A stretch of DNA of 64,000 nucleotides from NCBI RefSeq assembly GCF_039541915.1, contig NZ_BAABHD010000083.1:62001-126000 (forward strand), in the 5' to 3' direction. The stretch is from Nibrella saemangeumensis. GTDB lineage: Bacteria; Bacteroidota; Bacteroidia; Cytophagales; Spirosomataceae. Both the position numbers and the translations under genes were made by a program. Every line of letters begins with the position of its first letter. Position 1 is the stretch's first letter. This document shows, piece by piece, positions 14,471-23,105 of this stretch. The notes below the pieces were generated by a model that did not search any database, was not told where the DNA came from, and saw nothing but the letters and a program-made list of their open reading frames with translations.

Positions 14471-16592
14471 GCAGGATATTCTTCGTAGGGCCACGCAAGC
14501 GTATATTTTTATCATCGTAGTGGCCGTGACGATCGTCGGGCGGCTGGTGCACGTGCAGTTCTTCCAGCAGTACAAAGGTAAGTACTGGAGTCAGCGCATT
14601 GATGGCATCCGAATCAAAAGCGATACCCTTCGGGCCAAGCGGGGTAACATCTACGCGGCCGACGGCAATAGCCTGCTGGCTACATCGCTGCCCTTTTACG
14701 AAGTTGGGTTTGACCCGCACGTAGCGAAGGACAAGTACTTTGATGACAAGATTGACTCCCTGTCTGTTCTGCTTGCCAGGATGTTCAAAGATCGTTCGAC
14801 GCAGGACTATAAAGAGATGCTAAAGTCGGCCAGAGACAACGAGCGGCAGCGGTATGTCCGGCTGAGCCGGCGGCTGATCAACTACCAGGAGCGGCAGGAG
14901 ATGCGGAAATGGCCTTTTTTTCGCAGTACGTCCAAAGTGGCGGCCCGGGGTGGTGTATTGCGCCCCATTTACAAGCGGTATCATCCGTTTGAGCAAATGG
15001 CCAAGCGAACCATTGGCGACCTGAACCCGAAAACAGGCCGGGGGCTGATTGGCCTGGAAGCCAGTTACCAGACGCATCTGGCTGGTAAGGATGCTGTGGG
15101 CACAGTTGAAATTCTGGCCGGGGGCGTTCCTAAACCGGTTGGTAGCGGCCCCAGCCTGAAACCGGAGCCGGGCCATGACCTGATCACTACACTGGACGTT
15201 AACTTTCAGGATATAGCCGAAACGGCCCTGCGAAATGCCCTTGATAATTACCAGGCCGACAAAGGGTGCGTGATTGTGATGGAAGTGGCTACCGGCGAGA
15301 TCCGGGCGATGGCCAACCTGACCCGCTACACGACCGGTGGTTCTGTCCGATACCTGGAAACCTTTAATCACGCGCTGGCCGGCCGCACTGATCCGGGTTC
15401 AACCTTTAAGCTGGCGACGATGATGGCCCTGCTGGAGGAAAAAGCTATTTCGCCCGAGAAAAAGGTAAACACCGGTGGTGGCTCCATGCGCTACCACGGC
15501 CTGACCATTGCTGATGCCAGTGGCCATGGTTCTGGTATCCTGACGGCCCGGCAGGTGTTTGAAAAGTCGTCCAACGTGGGTATCCACCTGCTCATGCGCG
15601 ATTACTTCTACACCCGGCCTGAAACTTACTGCCGTTACCTGAACCAGTTTCGGTTAACCAAGCCGACCGGCATCCAGATGCAGGGCGAAGCGACGCCGTT
15701 TGTCCGCAATCCAAACTCAAAAGGGTGGAGTAAAACCTCTCTGGCGTTTATGGCCTATGGCTACGAAATGGCAATTACGCCCTTGCAGATGCTGACGTTT
15801 TACAATGCCGTGGCTAATAACGGAAAATGGGTGCGACCTATGATTGTCAAGCAAATCAGGCTGGCCGATGAGGTACTCGAAGAAATTAAGCCTTACACCG
15901 CACCTGAGCCAATCTGTTCGCCCCAAACGGCCAAACTTGTCAGGGAAATGCTGGAAGGGGTGGTGACCCAGGGAACAGCCAAGAAAATTCAAAGCCCTAA
16001 CTACCGCATTGCCGGTAAAACCGGAACGGCCCAGAAGATCATAAGCGGTCGCTATCAGGTAGGACGTTACTATACATCGTTTATTGGCTATTTCCCGGCA
16101 GACAAGCCTAAATATAGCTGCATAACGGTGGTGGATAATCCGCACGGTGACCATATTAATGCCCTGTACGGTGGGAGTGTGGCGGCTCCGGTGTTCAGGG
16201 AGGTCGCTGATCGCATTTACGGGTATGATATTAACATTCACGAACCGGCCATGATGGCTCGTCGGGGCCCCCATTCGGTACCAGGGCTCAAGGCCGGTTA
16301 CGCCAATGATTTGCATATTATTGCCAGTGAAGCGGGCCTTGGCAGTCAGCCGGCTACTGAAGGCTGGGTACGCACGGTAGCGAACGGTAACCGGGAGACC
16401 TGGCGTAGTCAGGAAACGCGGCCGAATCAGGTACCCGATGTACGGGGGCTCACGCTGCGCGACGCCTTGCACCTGCTCGAAAACAGAGGACTTCGTGTGT
16501 CGGTGCAGGGACGGGGCAAAGTAACCGAACAATCCATTGAACCCGGTATGGCCCTGTCCGGGATAAAACAAATAACACTCACGTTGGAATGA
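14460..16592 (+). CDS. ftsI: Division transpeptidase (FtsI/PBP3) with PASTA domain
   Basis: A class B penicillin-binding protein of 710 residues that cross-links septal peptidoglycan. It has a short cytoplasmic tail, one membrane anchor (about 12-32), a dimerisation/linker domain and a transpeptidase domain. The three active-site motifs are S314-T-F-K317, S370-S371-N372 and K520-T-G. A single PASTA domain closes the protein (PDVRGLTLRDALHLLENRG), as is common in Bacteroidota FtsI. It overlaps ftsL by 11 bp and murE by 4 bp, so translation is probably coupled. Confidence 0.93.
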   Translation: MNIKQDILRRATQAYIFIIVVAVTIVGRLVHVQFFQQYKGKYWSQRIDGIRIKSDTLRAKRGNIYAADGNSLLATSLPFYEVGFDPHVAKDKYFDDKIDSLSVLLARMFKDRSTQDYKEMLKSARDNERQRYVRLSRRLINYQERQEMRKWPFFRSTSKVAARGGVLRPIYKRYHPFEQMAKRTIGDLNPKTGRGLIGLEASYQTHLAGKDAVGTVEILAGGVPKPVGSGPSLKPEPGHDLITTLDVNFQDIAETALRNALDNYQADKGCVIVMEVATGEIRAMANLTRYTTGGSVRYLETFNHALAGRTDPGSTFKLATMMALLEEKAISPEKKVNTGGGSMRYHGLTIADASGHGSGILTARQVFEKSSNVGIHLLMRDYFYTRPETYCRYLNQFRLTKPTGIQMQGEATPFVRNPNSKGWSKTSLAFMAYGYEMAITPLQMLTFYNAVANNGKWVRPMIVKQIRLADEVLEEIKPYTAPEPICSPQTAKLVREMLEGVVTQGTAKKIQSPNYRIAGKTGTAQKIISGRYQVGRYYTSFIGYFPADKPKYSCITVVDNPHGDHINALYGGSVAAPVFREVADRIYGYDINIHEPAMMARRGPHSVPGLKAGYANDLHIIASEAGLGSQPATEGWVRTVANGNRETWRSQETRPNQVPDVRGLTLRDALHLLENRGLRVSVQGRGKVTEQSIEPGMALSGIKQITLTLE

Positions 16593-18067
16593 CCATCAAA
16601 GAACTTTTGTATAAAGTGCCGATCCTCGCTACGGCGGGTGATATGGAGGCAGTTATTAATACCATTACGCTGGATTCCCGAAAGGTCGGGCCCGGCAGCC
16701 TGTTCGTTGCCGTTCGGGGTACGGTAACCGACGGGCATAAGTTTATTGACACGGCGGTGCGGCAGGGTGCTTCGGCTATCCTTTGCGAGGAGATGCCGGC
16801 CAATCCTGCACCGGCCGTTGCTTACGTGCAGGTGCAGGATAGTGCCTATACTCAGGGCCTGACCGCGGCAAACTTCTACGGCCATCCATCTCGCAAGCTG
16901 AAGCTCGTGGGGGTGACGGGTACCAACGGAAAAACCTCTACGGCTACGCTGCTTTTCCGGCTATTCCGGGCGCTGGGTTACCGGGTAGGGCTGATCTCGA
17001 CGGTACAGAACCAGATTGATGATACCGTTATTCCGGCTACGCACACGACACCGGATATAATCACCACGAATGCGCTGCTGACCGACATGCTGAAGCACGG
17101 CTGCACCCACTGCTTTATGGAGGTAAGCTCCCATGCCGTGGTGCAGCAGCGTATTGCCGGGCTGACGTTTGCCGGCGGCATTTTTACCAACATCACCCAC
17201 GACCACCTCGATTTTCACGGTACATTCGATAATTACATCAAAGCTAAAAAAGGCTTCTTCGATCAGTTACCCGCTTCCGCTTTTGCGCTGGTCAACATCG
17301 ACGATAAGCGGGGGATGGTGATGCTGCAGAACACCGCTGCCCGCAAAGAAAGCTTTTCGCTGCAAACACTGGCGACCTTCAAGGGCAAGCTGCTGGCCGA
17401 TAGCCTGTTTGGGCTGCACATGGAAATCGACGGAAAGGAGGTCTGGTTCAAGCTCATTGGCCGGTTCAATGCCTATAACATCCTGGGCGTATACGGAGCC
17501 GCCGTGCTGCTGGGCGAAGACCCGGAAGAGGTTTTGACCCAGCTTTCCGGCCTGATGCCGCCCCCCGGCCGCTTTGAGCAGGTGGTATCCGAGGAGCAGA
17601 TCGTGGGTATTGTTGATTATGCCCATACACCCGATGCCTTGCAGAATGTGCTGGAGACCATTGACGGGCTGCGGCAGGCCGATGAGCAGGTGATCACCAT
17701 TGTCGGCTGTGGCGGTAACCGCGATGCCGCCAAGCGCCCCATTATGGCCGAGATTGCCTGCAAATTCAGCGACAAGGTCATTATGACGTCCGATAACCCC
17801 CGCGACGAAGACCCAATGGCTATTCTGGAGCAGATGCAGGCCGGTGTACCGCCCATCGACTTCAAGAAAACACAGACCATTCCCGATCGGCGCGAAGCCA
17901 TCCTAAAAGCCGTATCGATGGCCAAACCTCATGATATTATCCTGGTAGCCGGTAAAGGACACGAGACGTATCAGGAGATAAAAGGGGTGAAACATGACTT
18001 TGATGACCGGCAAGTGCTGCGGGACGCCTTTGCGGAAGTGAAGTCTGGTTCGGTCGATACTCATTAG
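16589..18067 (+). CDS. murE: UDP-MurNAc-L-Ala-D-Glu:meso-DAP ligase
   Basis: Cytoplasmic Mur ligase adding the third residue of the peptidoglycan stem peptide. The 492-residue protein has the substrate-binding N-terminal domain (LDSRKVGPGSLFVAV), the ATP-binding VTGTNGKTSTA, the central domain with THDHLDFHG, and the C-terminal domain. The motif DNPRDEDP in the C-terminal domain carries the DNPR signature of meso-diaminopimelate enzymes, so the wall is predicted to be DAP type. The ATG overlaps the ftsI stop (ATGA). Confidence 0.95.
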   Translation: MTIKELLYKVPILATAGDMEAVINTITLDSRKVGPGSLFVAVRGTVTDGHKFIDTAVRQGASAILCEEMPANPAPAVAYVQVQDSAYTQGLTAANFYGHPSRKLKLVGVTGTNGKTSTATLLFRLFRALGYRVGLISTVQNQIDDTVIPATHTTPDIITTNALLTDMLKHGCTHCFMEVSSHAVVQQRIAGLTFAGGIFTNITHDHLDFHGTFDNYIKAKKGFFDQLPASAFALVNIDDKRGMVMLQNTAARKESFSLQTLATFKGKLLADSLFGLHMEIDGKEVWFKLIGRFNAYNILGVYGAAVLLGEDPEEVLTQLSGLMPPPGRFEQVVSEEQIVGIVDYAHTPDALQNVLETIDGLRQADEQVITIVGCGGNRDAAKRPIMAEIACKFSDKVIMTSDNPRDEDPMAILEQMQAGVPPIDFKKTQTIPDRREAILKAVSMAKPHDIILVAGKGHETYQEIKGVKHDFDDRQVLRDAFAEVKSGSVDTH

Positions 18068-18096
18068 AAGAAATTAGAATAACCGAAATAAGCGCT

Positions 18097-18104
18097 GTAA
18101 CTTT
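18097..18104 (+). promoter_or_regulatory. Candidate -7 element before mraY
   Basis: TAACTTTG in the 107-bp murE-mraY gap matches TAnnTTTG and sits 74 bp before the mraY ATG. No TTG is visible about 20 bp upstream. It could give mraY some independent expression. Confidence 0.35.
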
Positions 18105-18174
18105 GATGGCTCCATTGGTGTCTGAACATTTCGGGTAGCTGCCGGTTCATACACTGATTTTCAGCTTACCCAGT

Positions 18175-19383
18175 ATGCTTTATTATCTATTCTCCTACTT
18201 AGATCAGCAGTTTGATCTACCCGGAGCCGGGGTGTTCCGATACCTGTCTTTCCGCGCTGCCGGTTCCCTTGCGCTGTCGCTGCTGATTGCCGCCATCTTT
18301 GGTCGTCGCATCATCAATAAACTCAGAAGTCTGCAGATCGGCGAAGAAATTCGTGACCTCGGTCTGGAGGGTCAAATGAAAAAGCGGGGTACGCCTACCA
18401 TGGGTGGGTTTATCATTCTGGCCTCCATGCTGATTCCGGCGCTGCTGTTTGCCAAGCTATCCAATGTATACATTATTCTGCTGCTGGTAACGGCCGTCTG
18501 GACCGGCCTCATTGGCTTCCTGGATGATTATATCAAGGTCTTCAAAAAAAACAAAGAAGGACTGGCTGGTAAGTTTAAGGTTGTCGGTCAGGTTGGATTG
18601 GGGCTCATTGTTGGCTTAACGCTCTATTTTAATCAGTACGTCAAAATCAGGATTTACCAGCCGCGTACACTCAGCACATCCATTGCGCCGGATGTGTACC
18701 GGGATGTTAAATCGCTGGTAACTACGGTTCCCTTCGTCAAGAACAACGAGTTTGATTACAGCTCGCTGCTGCCTGGTTTTATTCCGGAGCAGTATACCTG
18801 GATACTGTTTGTGCTGATAGTTACCTTCATCATTACGGCCGTATCCAACGGGGCAAACCTTACCGATGGCATCGACGGGCTGGCGGGTGGTACCTCCGTC
18901 ATCATCGTGCTGACGCTGGGGGTACTGGCTTATCTGTCGGGTAACAAGATCTTCTCGCAGTACCTGAACATCATGTACATTCCCAATGTGGGTGAACTGG
19001 TGATTTTCTGTGCGGCCTTTGTGGGGGCCCTGGTCGGGTTTCTCTGGTATAACTCCTATCCGGCGCAGGTCTTTATGGGCGATACCGGTAGCCTGATGCT
19101 GGGCGGGGTAATTGCGGTACTCTCCCTGGCCATTCGGAAAGAGCTGCTCATTCCGATCCTGTGCGGCATCTTTTTTGTCGAAAGCCTGTCGGTCATTCTC
19201 CAGGTAACCTACTTCCGCTACACCAAGAGAAAGTACGGGGAAGGCCGGCGAATCTTCCTGATGGCTCCCCTGCACCACCACTTCCAGAAGAAAGGCTACC
19301 ACGAAGCCAAAATTGTAACCCGCTTCTGGATTGTCGGCATTATGCTGGCGGTTATTAGTCTGGTAACGCTGAAACTGCGATAG
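18175..19383 (+). CDS. mraY: Phospho-N-acetylmuramoyl-pentapeptide transferase
   Basis: Inner-membrane enzyme that transfers phospho-MurNAc-pentapeptide to undecaprenyl phosphate to form lipid I. At 402 residues it is longer than the E. coli enzyme, as usual in this phylum, with an extra soluble stretch around residues 150-200. About ten transmembrane helices are visible. Active-site marks are KRGTPTMGGF, the aspartates of FLDDYIKVFKKNKEGL, the NGANLTDGIDGLAGG loop and the histidine-rich MAPLHHHFQKKG. It closes the first half of the split dcw cluster. Confidence 0.95.
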   Translation: MLYYLFSYLDQQFDLPGAGVFRYLSFRAAGSLALSLLIAAIFGRRIINKLRSLQIGEEIRDLGLEGQMKKRGTPTMGGFIILASMLIPALLFAKLSNVYIILLLVTAVWTGLIGFLDDYIKVFKKNKEGLAGKFKVVGQVGLGLIVGLTLYFNQYVKIRIYQPRTLSTSIAPDVYRDVKSLVTTVPFVKNNEFDYSSLLPGFIPEQYTWILFVLIVTFIITAVSNGANLTDGIDGLAGGTSVIIVLTLGVLAYLSGNKIFSQYLNIMYIPNVGELVIFCAAFVGALVGFLWYNSYPAQVFMGDTGSLMLGGVIAVLSLAIRKELLIPILCGIFFVESLSVILQVTYFRYTKRKYGEGRRIFLMAPLHHHFQKKGYHEAKIVTRFWIVGIMLAVISLVTLKLR

Positions 19384-19419
19384 AGTGGATAGTCGTTACG
19401 AGTTAGAACGACAAATTTC

Positions 19420-19450
19420 TTGTCTTTCACCTGATTATCACCTATATTTG
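19420..19450 (+). promoter_or_regulatory. Strong Bacteroidota promoter of rplM
   Basis: TTG (19420-19422), 20 bp, then TATATTTG (19443-19450), a match to the -33/-7 consensus. The transcript should begin near 19455, inside the left arm of the hairpin that follows. Confidence 0.75.
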
Positions 19451-19451
19451 C

Positions 19452-19478
19452 ACTCCCGTTTTCGGACGGGAGTTTTTT
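19452..19478 (+). terminator. Terminator-like hairpin overlapping the rplM transcript start
   Basis: Arms ACTCCCGT (19452-19459) and ACGGGAGT (19466-19473) with a 6-nt loop and a run of six T. It would end RNA coming from mraY. RNA starting at the rplM promoter would lack part of the left arm. An alternative reading is a ribosomal-protein leader/attenuator. Confidence 0.7.
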
Positions 19479-19523
19479 GTGTTTGCAAATCGTCTGTAAA
19501 TCAATCAATACGCTCAAAATCCA

Positions 19524-19967
19524 GTGAATACGTTAAGCTACAAAACCATCTCTGCCAATAAGGAAACGGCGCAGAAGGATTGGGTGATCGTAGATGCTCA
19601 GGGCGCGGTATTAGGTCGTCTGGCCAGCCAGGTGGCCGCTATTATCCGCGGCAAGCATAAGCCCAATTTTACCCCGCACGTTGATTGTGGAGATAACGTG
19701 ATTATCATCAACGCCGAAAAGATCCGTCTGACCGGCCGCAAGATGACTGACAAAGTATACGTTCGTCACACGGGTTACCCGGGTGGTCAGCGTTTTACTA
19801 CGCCCCGCGAGTTGTTGGAGAAACATCCGACCCGCGTACTCGAGCACGCCGTGAAAGGCATGCTGCCAAGAAATCGTTTGGGCCGTCGCCTGTTCACCAA
19901 CCTGCATGTTTATGCCGGTGACAAGCACCCCCACACAGCACAGCAACCGAAAGAAATTAAGTTGTAA
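19524..19967 (+). CDS. rplM: 50S ribosomal protein L13
   Basis: Large-subunit ribosomal protein uL13, 147 residues, normal length. Recognisable by WVIVDAQGAVLGRLAS, the IRGKHKPNFTPHVDCGDNVIIINA region and AVKGMLPRNRLGR. The start is a GTG giving MNTLSYKT, the usual N-terminus; no ATG lies nearby in frame. It has its own promoter just upstream and is followed after 11 bp by rpsI, the conserved rplM-rpsI pair. Confidence 0.97.
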   Translation: MNTLSYKTISANKETAQKDWVIVDAQGAVLGRLASQVAAIIRGKHKPNFTPHVDCGDNVIIINAEKIRLTGRKMTDKVYVRHTGYPGGQRFTTPRELLEKHPTRVLEHAVKGMLPRNRLGRRLFTNLHVYAGDKHPHTAQQPKEIKL

Positions 19968-19978
19968 GAACCAAAAGA

Positions 19979-20365
19979 ATGGAAAGAATTAACACCATTG
20001 GCCGCCGGAAAACTGCTGTTGCCCGTGTGTATCTGTCACCCGGTACCGGTGCCATCCAGGTAAACGGAAAAGAGTACACCCAGTACTTCCCCTCTGAGAT
20101 TCTGCAAATCATTACGAAGCAGCCTTTCGCAACCATCAACGCCAATGAGAGCTACGATGTGAAAGTAAACGTTCGTGGTGGTGGTATCGCCGGTCAGGCT
20201 GAAGCCATCCGGATGGCCATCTCCCGCGCACTGGTTGAGTCGAACGCGGAGTTCCGTCCGGCCCTGAAGAAGGAAGGCTTCCTGACGCGTGACTCGCGCA
20301 TGGTCGAGCGGAAGAAATACGGTCGCGCCAAGGCCCGCCGTCGGTTCCAGTTCTCGAAGCGCTAA
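19979..20365 (+). CDS. rpsI: 30S ribosomal protein S9
   Basis: Small-subunit ribosomal protein uS9, 128 residues. The N-terminus NTIGRRKTAVARVYL, the GGGIAGQAEAIRMAISRAL segment and the basic tail ending in FSKR, which reaches the P-site tRNA, are all present. It lies 11 bp after rplM and is cotranscribed with it. Confidence 0.97.
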   Translation: MERINTIGRRKTAVARVYLSPGTGAIQVNGKEYTQYFPSEILQIITKQPFATINANESYDVKVNVRGGGIAGQAEAIRMAISRALVESNAEFRPALKKEGFLTRDSRMVERKKYGRAKARRRFQFSKR

Positions 20366-20383
20366 TCATCAGCATAGGGCATT

Positions 20384-20441
20384 GTGCCTGGGGCAGACTG
20401 AATACACCCTGCCCCCCGCTCCAAGCCCCCTGCTTTATTTG
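20384..20441. repeat. C-rich intergenic repeat and -7-like element before rpsB
   Basis: After rpsI the DNA becomes strand-skewed: GGGGCAG about 20391-20397 and CTGCCCC about 20409-20415 can pair. The stretch CTGCCCCCCGCTCC (20409-20422) recurs at 35402-35415 with one change. It ends at TTTATTTG (20434-20441), one base off TAnnTTTG, which could drive rpsB. Confidence 0.45.
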
Positions 20442-20446
20442 TCCAG

Positions 20447-20475
20447 ACAGTACTTAGATGATGCCGACGTACTGT
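20447..20475 (+). promoter_or_regulatory. Stem-loop in the rpsB leader
   Basis: ACAGTAC (20447-20453) pairs exactly with GTACTGT (20469-20475) over a 15-nt loop, and a run of six T begins at 20483. If TTTATTTG (20434-20441) is the -7 element, this stem would lie at the very 5' end of the rpsB mRNA, the place for ribosomal-protein autoregulation. Function is inference. Confidence 0.4.
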
Positions 20476-20521
20476 GCTGCGTATTTTTTAATCATTCATT
20501 ATTCATTGTTCATTAAGCAAA

Positions 20522-21373
20522 ATGGCACAAGTAGAATATAAAGACCTGCTCGACGCTGGTGTACACTTTGGTCACCTGACGCGTAAGTGGGATCCCAAAA
20601 TGGCACCGTACATCTTCATGGAGAAGAACGGTATCCATATTATTGACCTCAACAAAACGTTGGCCAGCCTGCAGGAGGCTTCAAATGCCATCAAAGGAGT
20701 TGTTCGGTCGGGCCGCAAGGTGATGTTCGTGGCAACGAAGAAGCAAGCCCAGGAAATTGTGTCGGAAGAAGCGCGTCGGCTGAAAATGCCGTTCGTAACC
20801 GACCGATGGCTGGGTGGTATGCTGACTAACTTCGCCACCATCCGGAAGTCGCTGAAGAAACTGCAAAGCCTGGAGAAGATGCTGAAAGACGAGGCAACTG
20901 TCAACAACCTGGCTAAGCGTGAGCGACTGACGCTAACCCGCGAAAAAGATAAACTGGAGCGCGTATTGGGCGGTATAGCTGACCTGACGCGCCTGCCGGC
21001 AGCCCTGTTTGTGGTGGACGTAAAGCGCGAGCATATTGCCGTTGCCGAAGCTAACCGGTTAGGTATTCCGGTCTTCGCGATGTGCGATACTAACTCGAAC
21101 CCGGATTTGGTTGATTTCCCAATCCCGGCCAACGATGATGCCTATAAATCCATTTCACTGATTACGCTGGCCATCGGAAAAGCGATTGAAGAAGGCCTGC
21201 TGGAGCGTAAGCAAGATAAAGACGATCAGCGTCTGCAGGAAGAAGAGGAAGCCAAGCGCCAGGAAGACCAGTCACTGATTCAGGCGAAGGCCGAAGATGA
21301 GTCGAAACTGGTTGAAGGTGCCGAGGCTACCGGCTCACCCGCAGCGATTGCCGAAGAAGATCGGGGCGAATAA
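20522..21373 (+). CDS. rpsB: 30S ribosomal protein S2
   Basis: Small-subunit ribosomal protein uS2, 283 residues. Conserved segments: LLDAGVHFGHLTRKWDPKMAP, VATKKQAQEIV, TDRWLGGMLTNF and MCDTNSNPDLVDFPIPANDDA. The last 55 residues are a charged Glu/Gln/Asp-rich extension that makes the protein longer than the roughly 240 residues of E. coli S2; such tails are usual in this phylum. It precedes tsf, the conserved rpsB-tsf order. Confidence 0.96.
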   Translation: MAQVEYKDLLDAGVHFGHLTRKWDPKMAPYIFMEKNGIHIIDLNKTLASLQEASNAIKGVVRSGRKVMFVATKKQAQEIVSEEARRLKMPFVTDRWLGGMLTNFATIRKSLKKLQSLEKMLKDEATVNNLAKRERLTLTREKDKLERVLGGIADLTRLPAALFVVDVKREHIAVAEANRLGIPVFAMCDTNSNPDLVDFPIPANDDAYKSISLITLAIGKAIEEGLLERKQDKDDQRLQEEEEAKRQEDQSLIQAKAEDESKLVEGAEATGSPAAIAEEDRGE

Positions 21374-21397
21374 TCCCACTCTCTAAGGTAACGAATC

Positions 21398-21428
21398 GAA
21401 TAGCCCGTAGCCCTGCTATGGGCTATTC
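21398..21428 (+). promoter_or_regulatory. Stem-loop between rpsB and tsf
   Basis: GAATAGCCC (21398-21406) pairs perfectly with GGGCTATTC (21420-21428) over a 13-nt loop. There is no T-run, so it is not a plain terminator. It may be a processing or mRNA-stability element that sets rpsB:tsf ratios, as known in other bacteria. Confidence 0.45.
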
Positions 21429-21496
21429 CGTTATAATCCTCCGCCGGAAGGCAAGCAAACATTATTCTGACAATCATTCAATCTCTATAATTTACT

Positions 21497-22330
21497 ATGG
21501 CTATTACCGCACAAGACGTTAACAGACTTCGGCAGGAAACGGGAGCCGGTATGATGGACTGTAAGAAAGCCCTCACCGAGGCCGATGGCGATTTCGACAA
21601 AGCAAAAGAGATTCTGCGGAAGCAGGGTCAGAAAATTGCTGACAAACGTGCCGAAAACACAACGGCTGAAGGTGTAGTGCTGGCCGAAGTGAGCGAAGAC
21701 GGTACCAATGGTAAACTGATCGCTCTGGCCTGCGAAACCGAGCCGGTATCCAAAGTAGCTGACTTCCAGAACCTGGCTAACCGGGCAAAAGAAACGGCTC
21801 TGGCCACTAACGCCGAAAACAAAGAAGCGCTGCTGGCGGCTCCGCAGGAAGATGGTCGCACGCTGCAGGAGCATATCGTTGACCTGATGGGTAAAATCGG
21901 TGAGAAAATCGACGTCGTAGCTTACGAAAACGTAACGGCTGAGAAGGTAGTCTCTTACATCCACTCGAACGGTAAACTGGGTGTACTGGTAGGTCTGAAA
22001 AATGCCAACGGTACCGACGTAACCGAAGTAGGTAAGGACATCGCCATGCAGATTGCCGCTATGAAGCCGGTTGCTCTTGACAAAGATGGCGTTGATTCGA
22101 CCATCGTTGAGCGCGAAATCGAAATCGGTAAAGAGCAGGCCCGCCAGGAAGGCAAGCCCGAGGCTATGCTGGAGAAAATTGCCATGGGTAAGCTGCAGAA
22201 ATTCTACAAAGAAAATACGCTGCTCAACCAGGAGTTTGTAAAAGATAATTCTGTAACGATTGCTCAACTGCTGGATCGTACCAGCAAAGGCTTGACGGTA
22301 TCTGAGTTCAAGCGCGTATCGATTGGTTAA
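21497..22330 (+). CDS. tsf: Elongation factor Ts
   Basis: Guanine-nucleotide exchange factor for EF-Tu, 277 residues, normal length. The N-terminal UBA-like domain has VNRLRQETGAGMMDCKKAL, the EF-Tu-contacting TDF-like region is read as KVADFQNLANRAKETAL, and the C-terminus has the coiled-coil segment ending with TVSEFKRVSIG. It follows rpsB by 123 bp and ends at a strong terminator, closing the ribosomal block. Confidence 0.96.
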   Translation: MAITAQDVNRLRQETGAGMMDCKKALTEADGDFDKAKEILRKQGQKIADKRAENTTAEGVVLAEVSEDGTNGKLIALACETEPVSKVADFQNLANRAKETALATNAENKEALLAAPQEDGRTLQEHIVDLMGKIGEKIDVVAYENVTAEKVVSYIHSNGKLGVLVGLKNANGTDVTEVGKDIAMQIAAMKPVALDKDGVDSTIVEREIEIGKEQARQEGKPEAMLEKIAMGKLQKFYKENTLLNQEFVKDNSVTIAQLLDRTSKGLTVSEFKRVSIG

Positions 22331-22352
22331 TGCTTTATAATTACACTTCGTT

Positions 22353-22381
22353 AGCCCTGGCCTGTTGGTCAGGGCTTTTTT
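22353..22381 (+). terminator. Intrinsic terminator after tsf
   Basis: A 10-bp stem (22353-22362 with 22367-22376, one G-T pair) and TGTT loop followed by six T. It lies 22 bp past tsf. It also shows that the open frame upstream of the sigma gene ATG at 22494 is not coding. Confidence 0.92.
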
Positions 22382-22493
22382 GTTTTTCAATAGATTGCTT
22401 CATATTTTACTGCCAGCTAATCTGCTGCTCAAACAGCTTGAGCAGCGTTACCAAACGAGCATAAACTCGTCTCAGAAAATAAGTACTGCCGGA

Positions 22494-23096
22494 ATGAAAG
22501 AGTATACCGACGAGGAGTTGATCCGCTCGTACGTCGTCACCCAGCGTAACGTCTACTTTGAAGCCCTTTACGAGCGGTACTGTGACAAGGTGTACCGTAG
22601 GTGCTTACAGTTGACCAAAGATCCGGTAAAGGCCGAAGACTTCACACACGACATTTTTCTGCGGCTTATTGTCAGGTTGGGGAGTTTTAAAGAGCAGGCA
22701 AAATTCTCCACCTGGCTGTACTCCGTCACCTATAACTACTGCATGGATCACCTGCGCAGCCATAAGCAGAAGGAAGTATATGTGGAAGAAGGGTACGAAA
22801 ATTTTCCGGATTATACCGATTCCGACGACGCCGAAGTAGCCGAAATGGAAGCTAACCGTCTGCACAAGGCGCTGGACCATCTGACATCTGAAGAGCAAAG
22901 TCTGCTGCTGATGAAATACCAGGATGACCTGAGTATCCGCGATATTGCGAGTATGCTGAGGCTGACCGAAAGTGCCGTAAAGATGCGACTGAAGCGGTCG
23001 AAGGAGAAGCTGCGCAAGTACTATCTGGAGGGCGTGCTATTCTGGTTGGCGTTACTGCTGAAACTGCTGACTACATTCAAATGGCCATTCCGCTAA
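22494..23096 (+). CDS. ECF-type RNA polymerase sigma factor with hydrophobic C-terminal tail
   Basis: A sigma-70-family protein of 200 residues. Region 2 is clear (FEALYERYCDKVYRRCLQL, DFTHDIFLRLI, STWLYSVTYNYCMDHLR), and region 4 holds the HTH with DLSIRDIASMLRLTESAVKMRLKRSKEKLR. After region 4, ECF factors normally stop; here about 20 mostly hydrophobic residues follow (GVLFWLALLLKLLTTF), enough for a membrane-touching helix. The ATG at 22494 is chosen because the upstream frame runs through the tsf terminator. It is followed by a 62-residue protein and an MscS-like channel, probably one operon. No classic anti-sigma gene is adjacent. Confidence 0.88.
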   Translation: MKEYTDEELIRSYVVTQRNVYFEALYERYCDKVYRRCLQLTKDPVKAEDFTHDIFLRLIVRLGSFKEQAKFSTWLYSVTYNYCMDHLRSHKQKEVYVEEGYENFPDYTDSDDAEVAEMEANRLHKALDHLTSEEQSLLLMKYQDDLSIRDIASMLRLTESAVKMRLKRSKEKLRKYYLEGVLFWLALLLKLLTTFKWPFR

Positions 23097-23105
23097 ACCC
23101 AATTT

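Noticed and set aside
15717..16571. Long minus-strand open frame opposite ftsI
   Set aside because: It lies over the transpeptidase and PASTA coding region with all active-site motifs on the plus strand.
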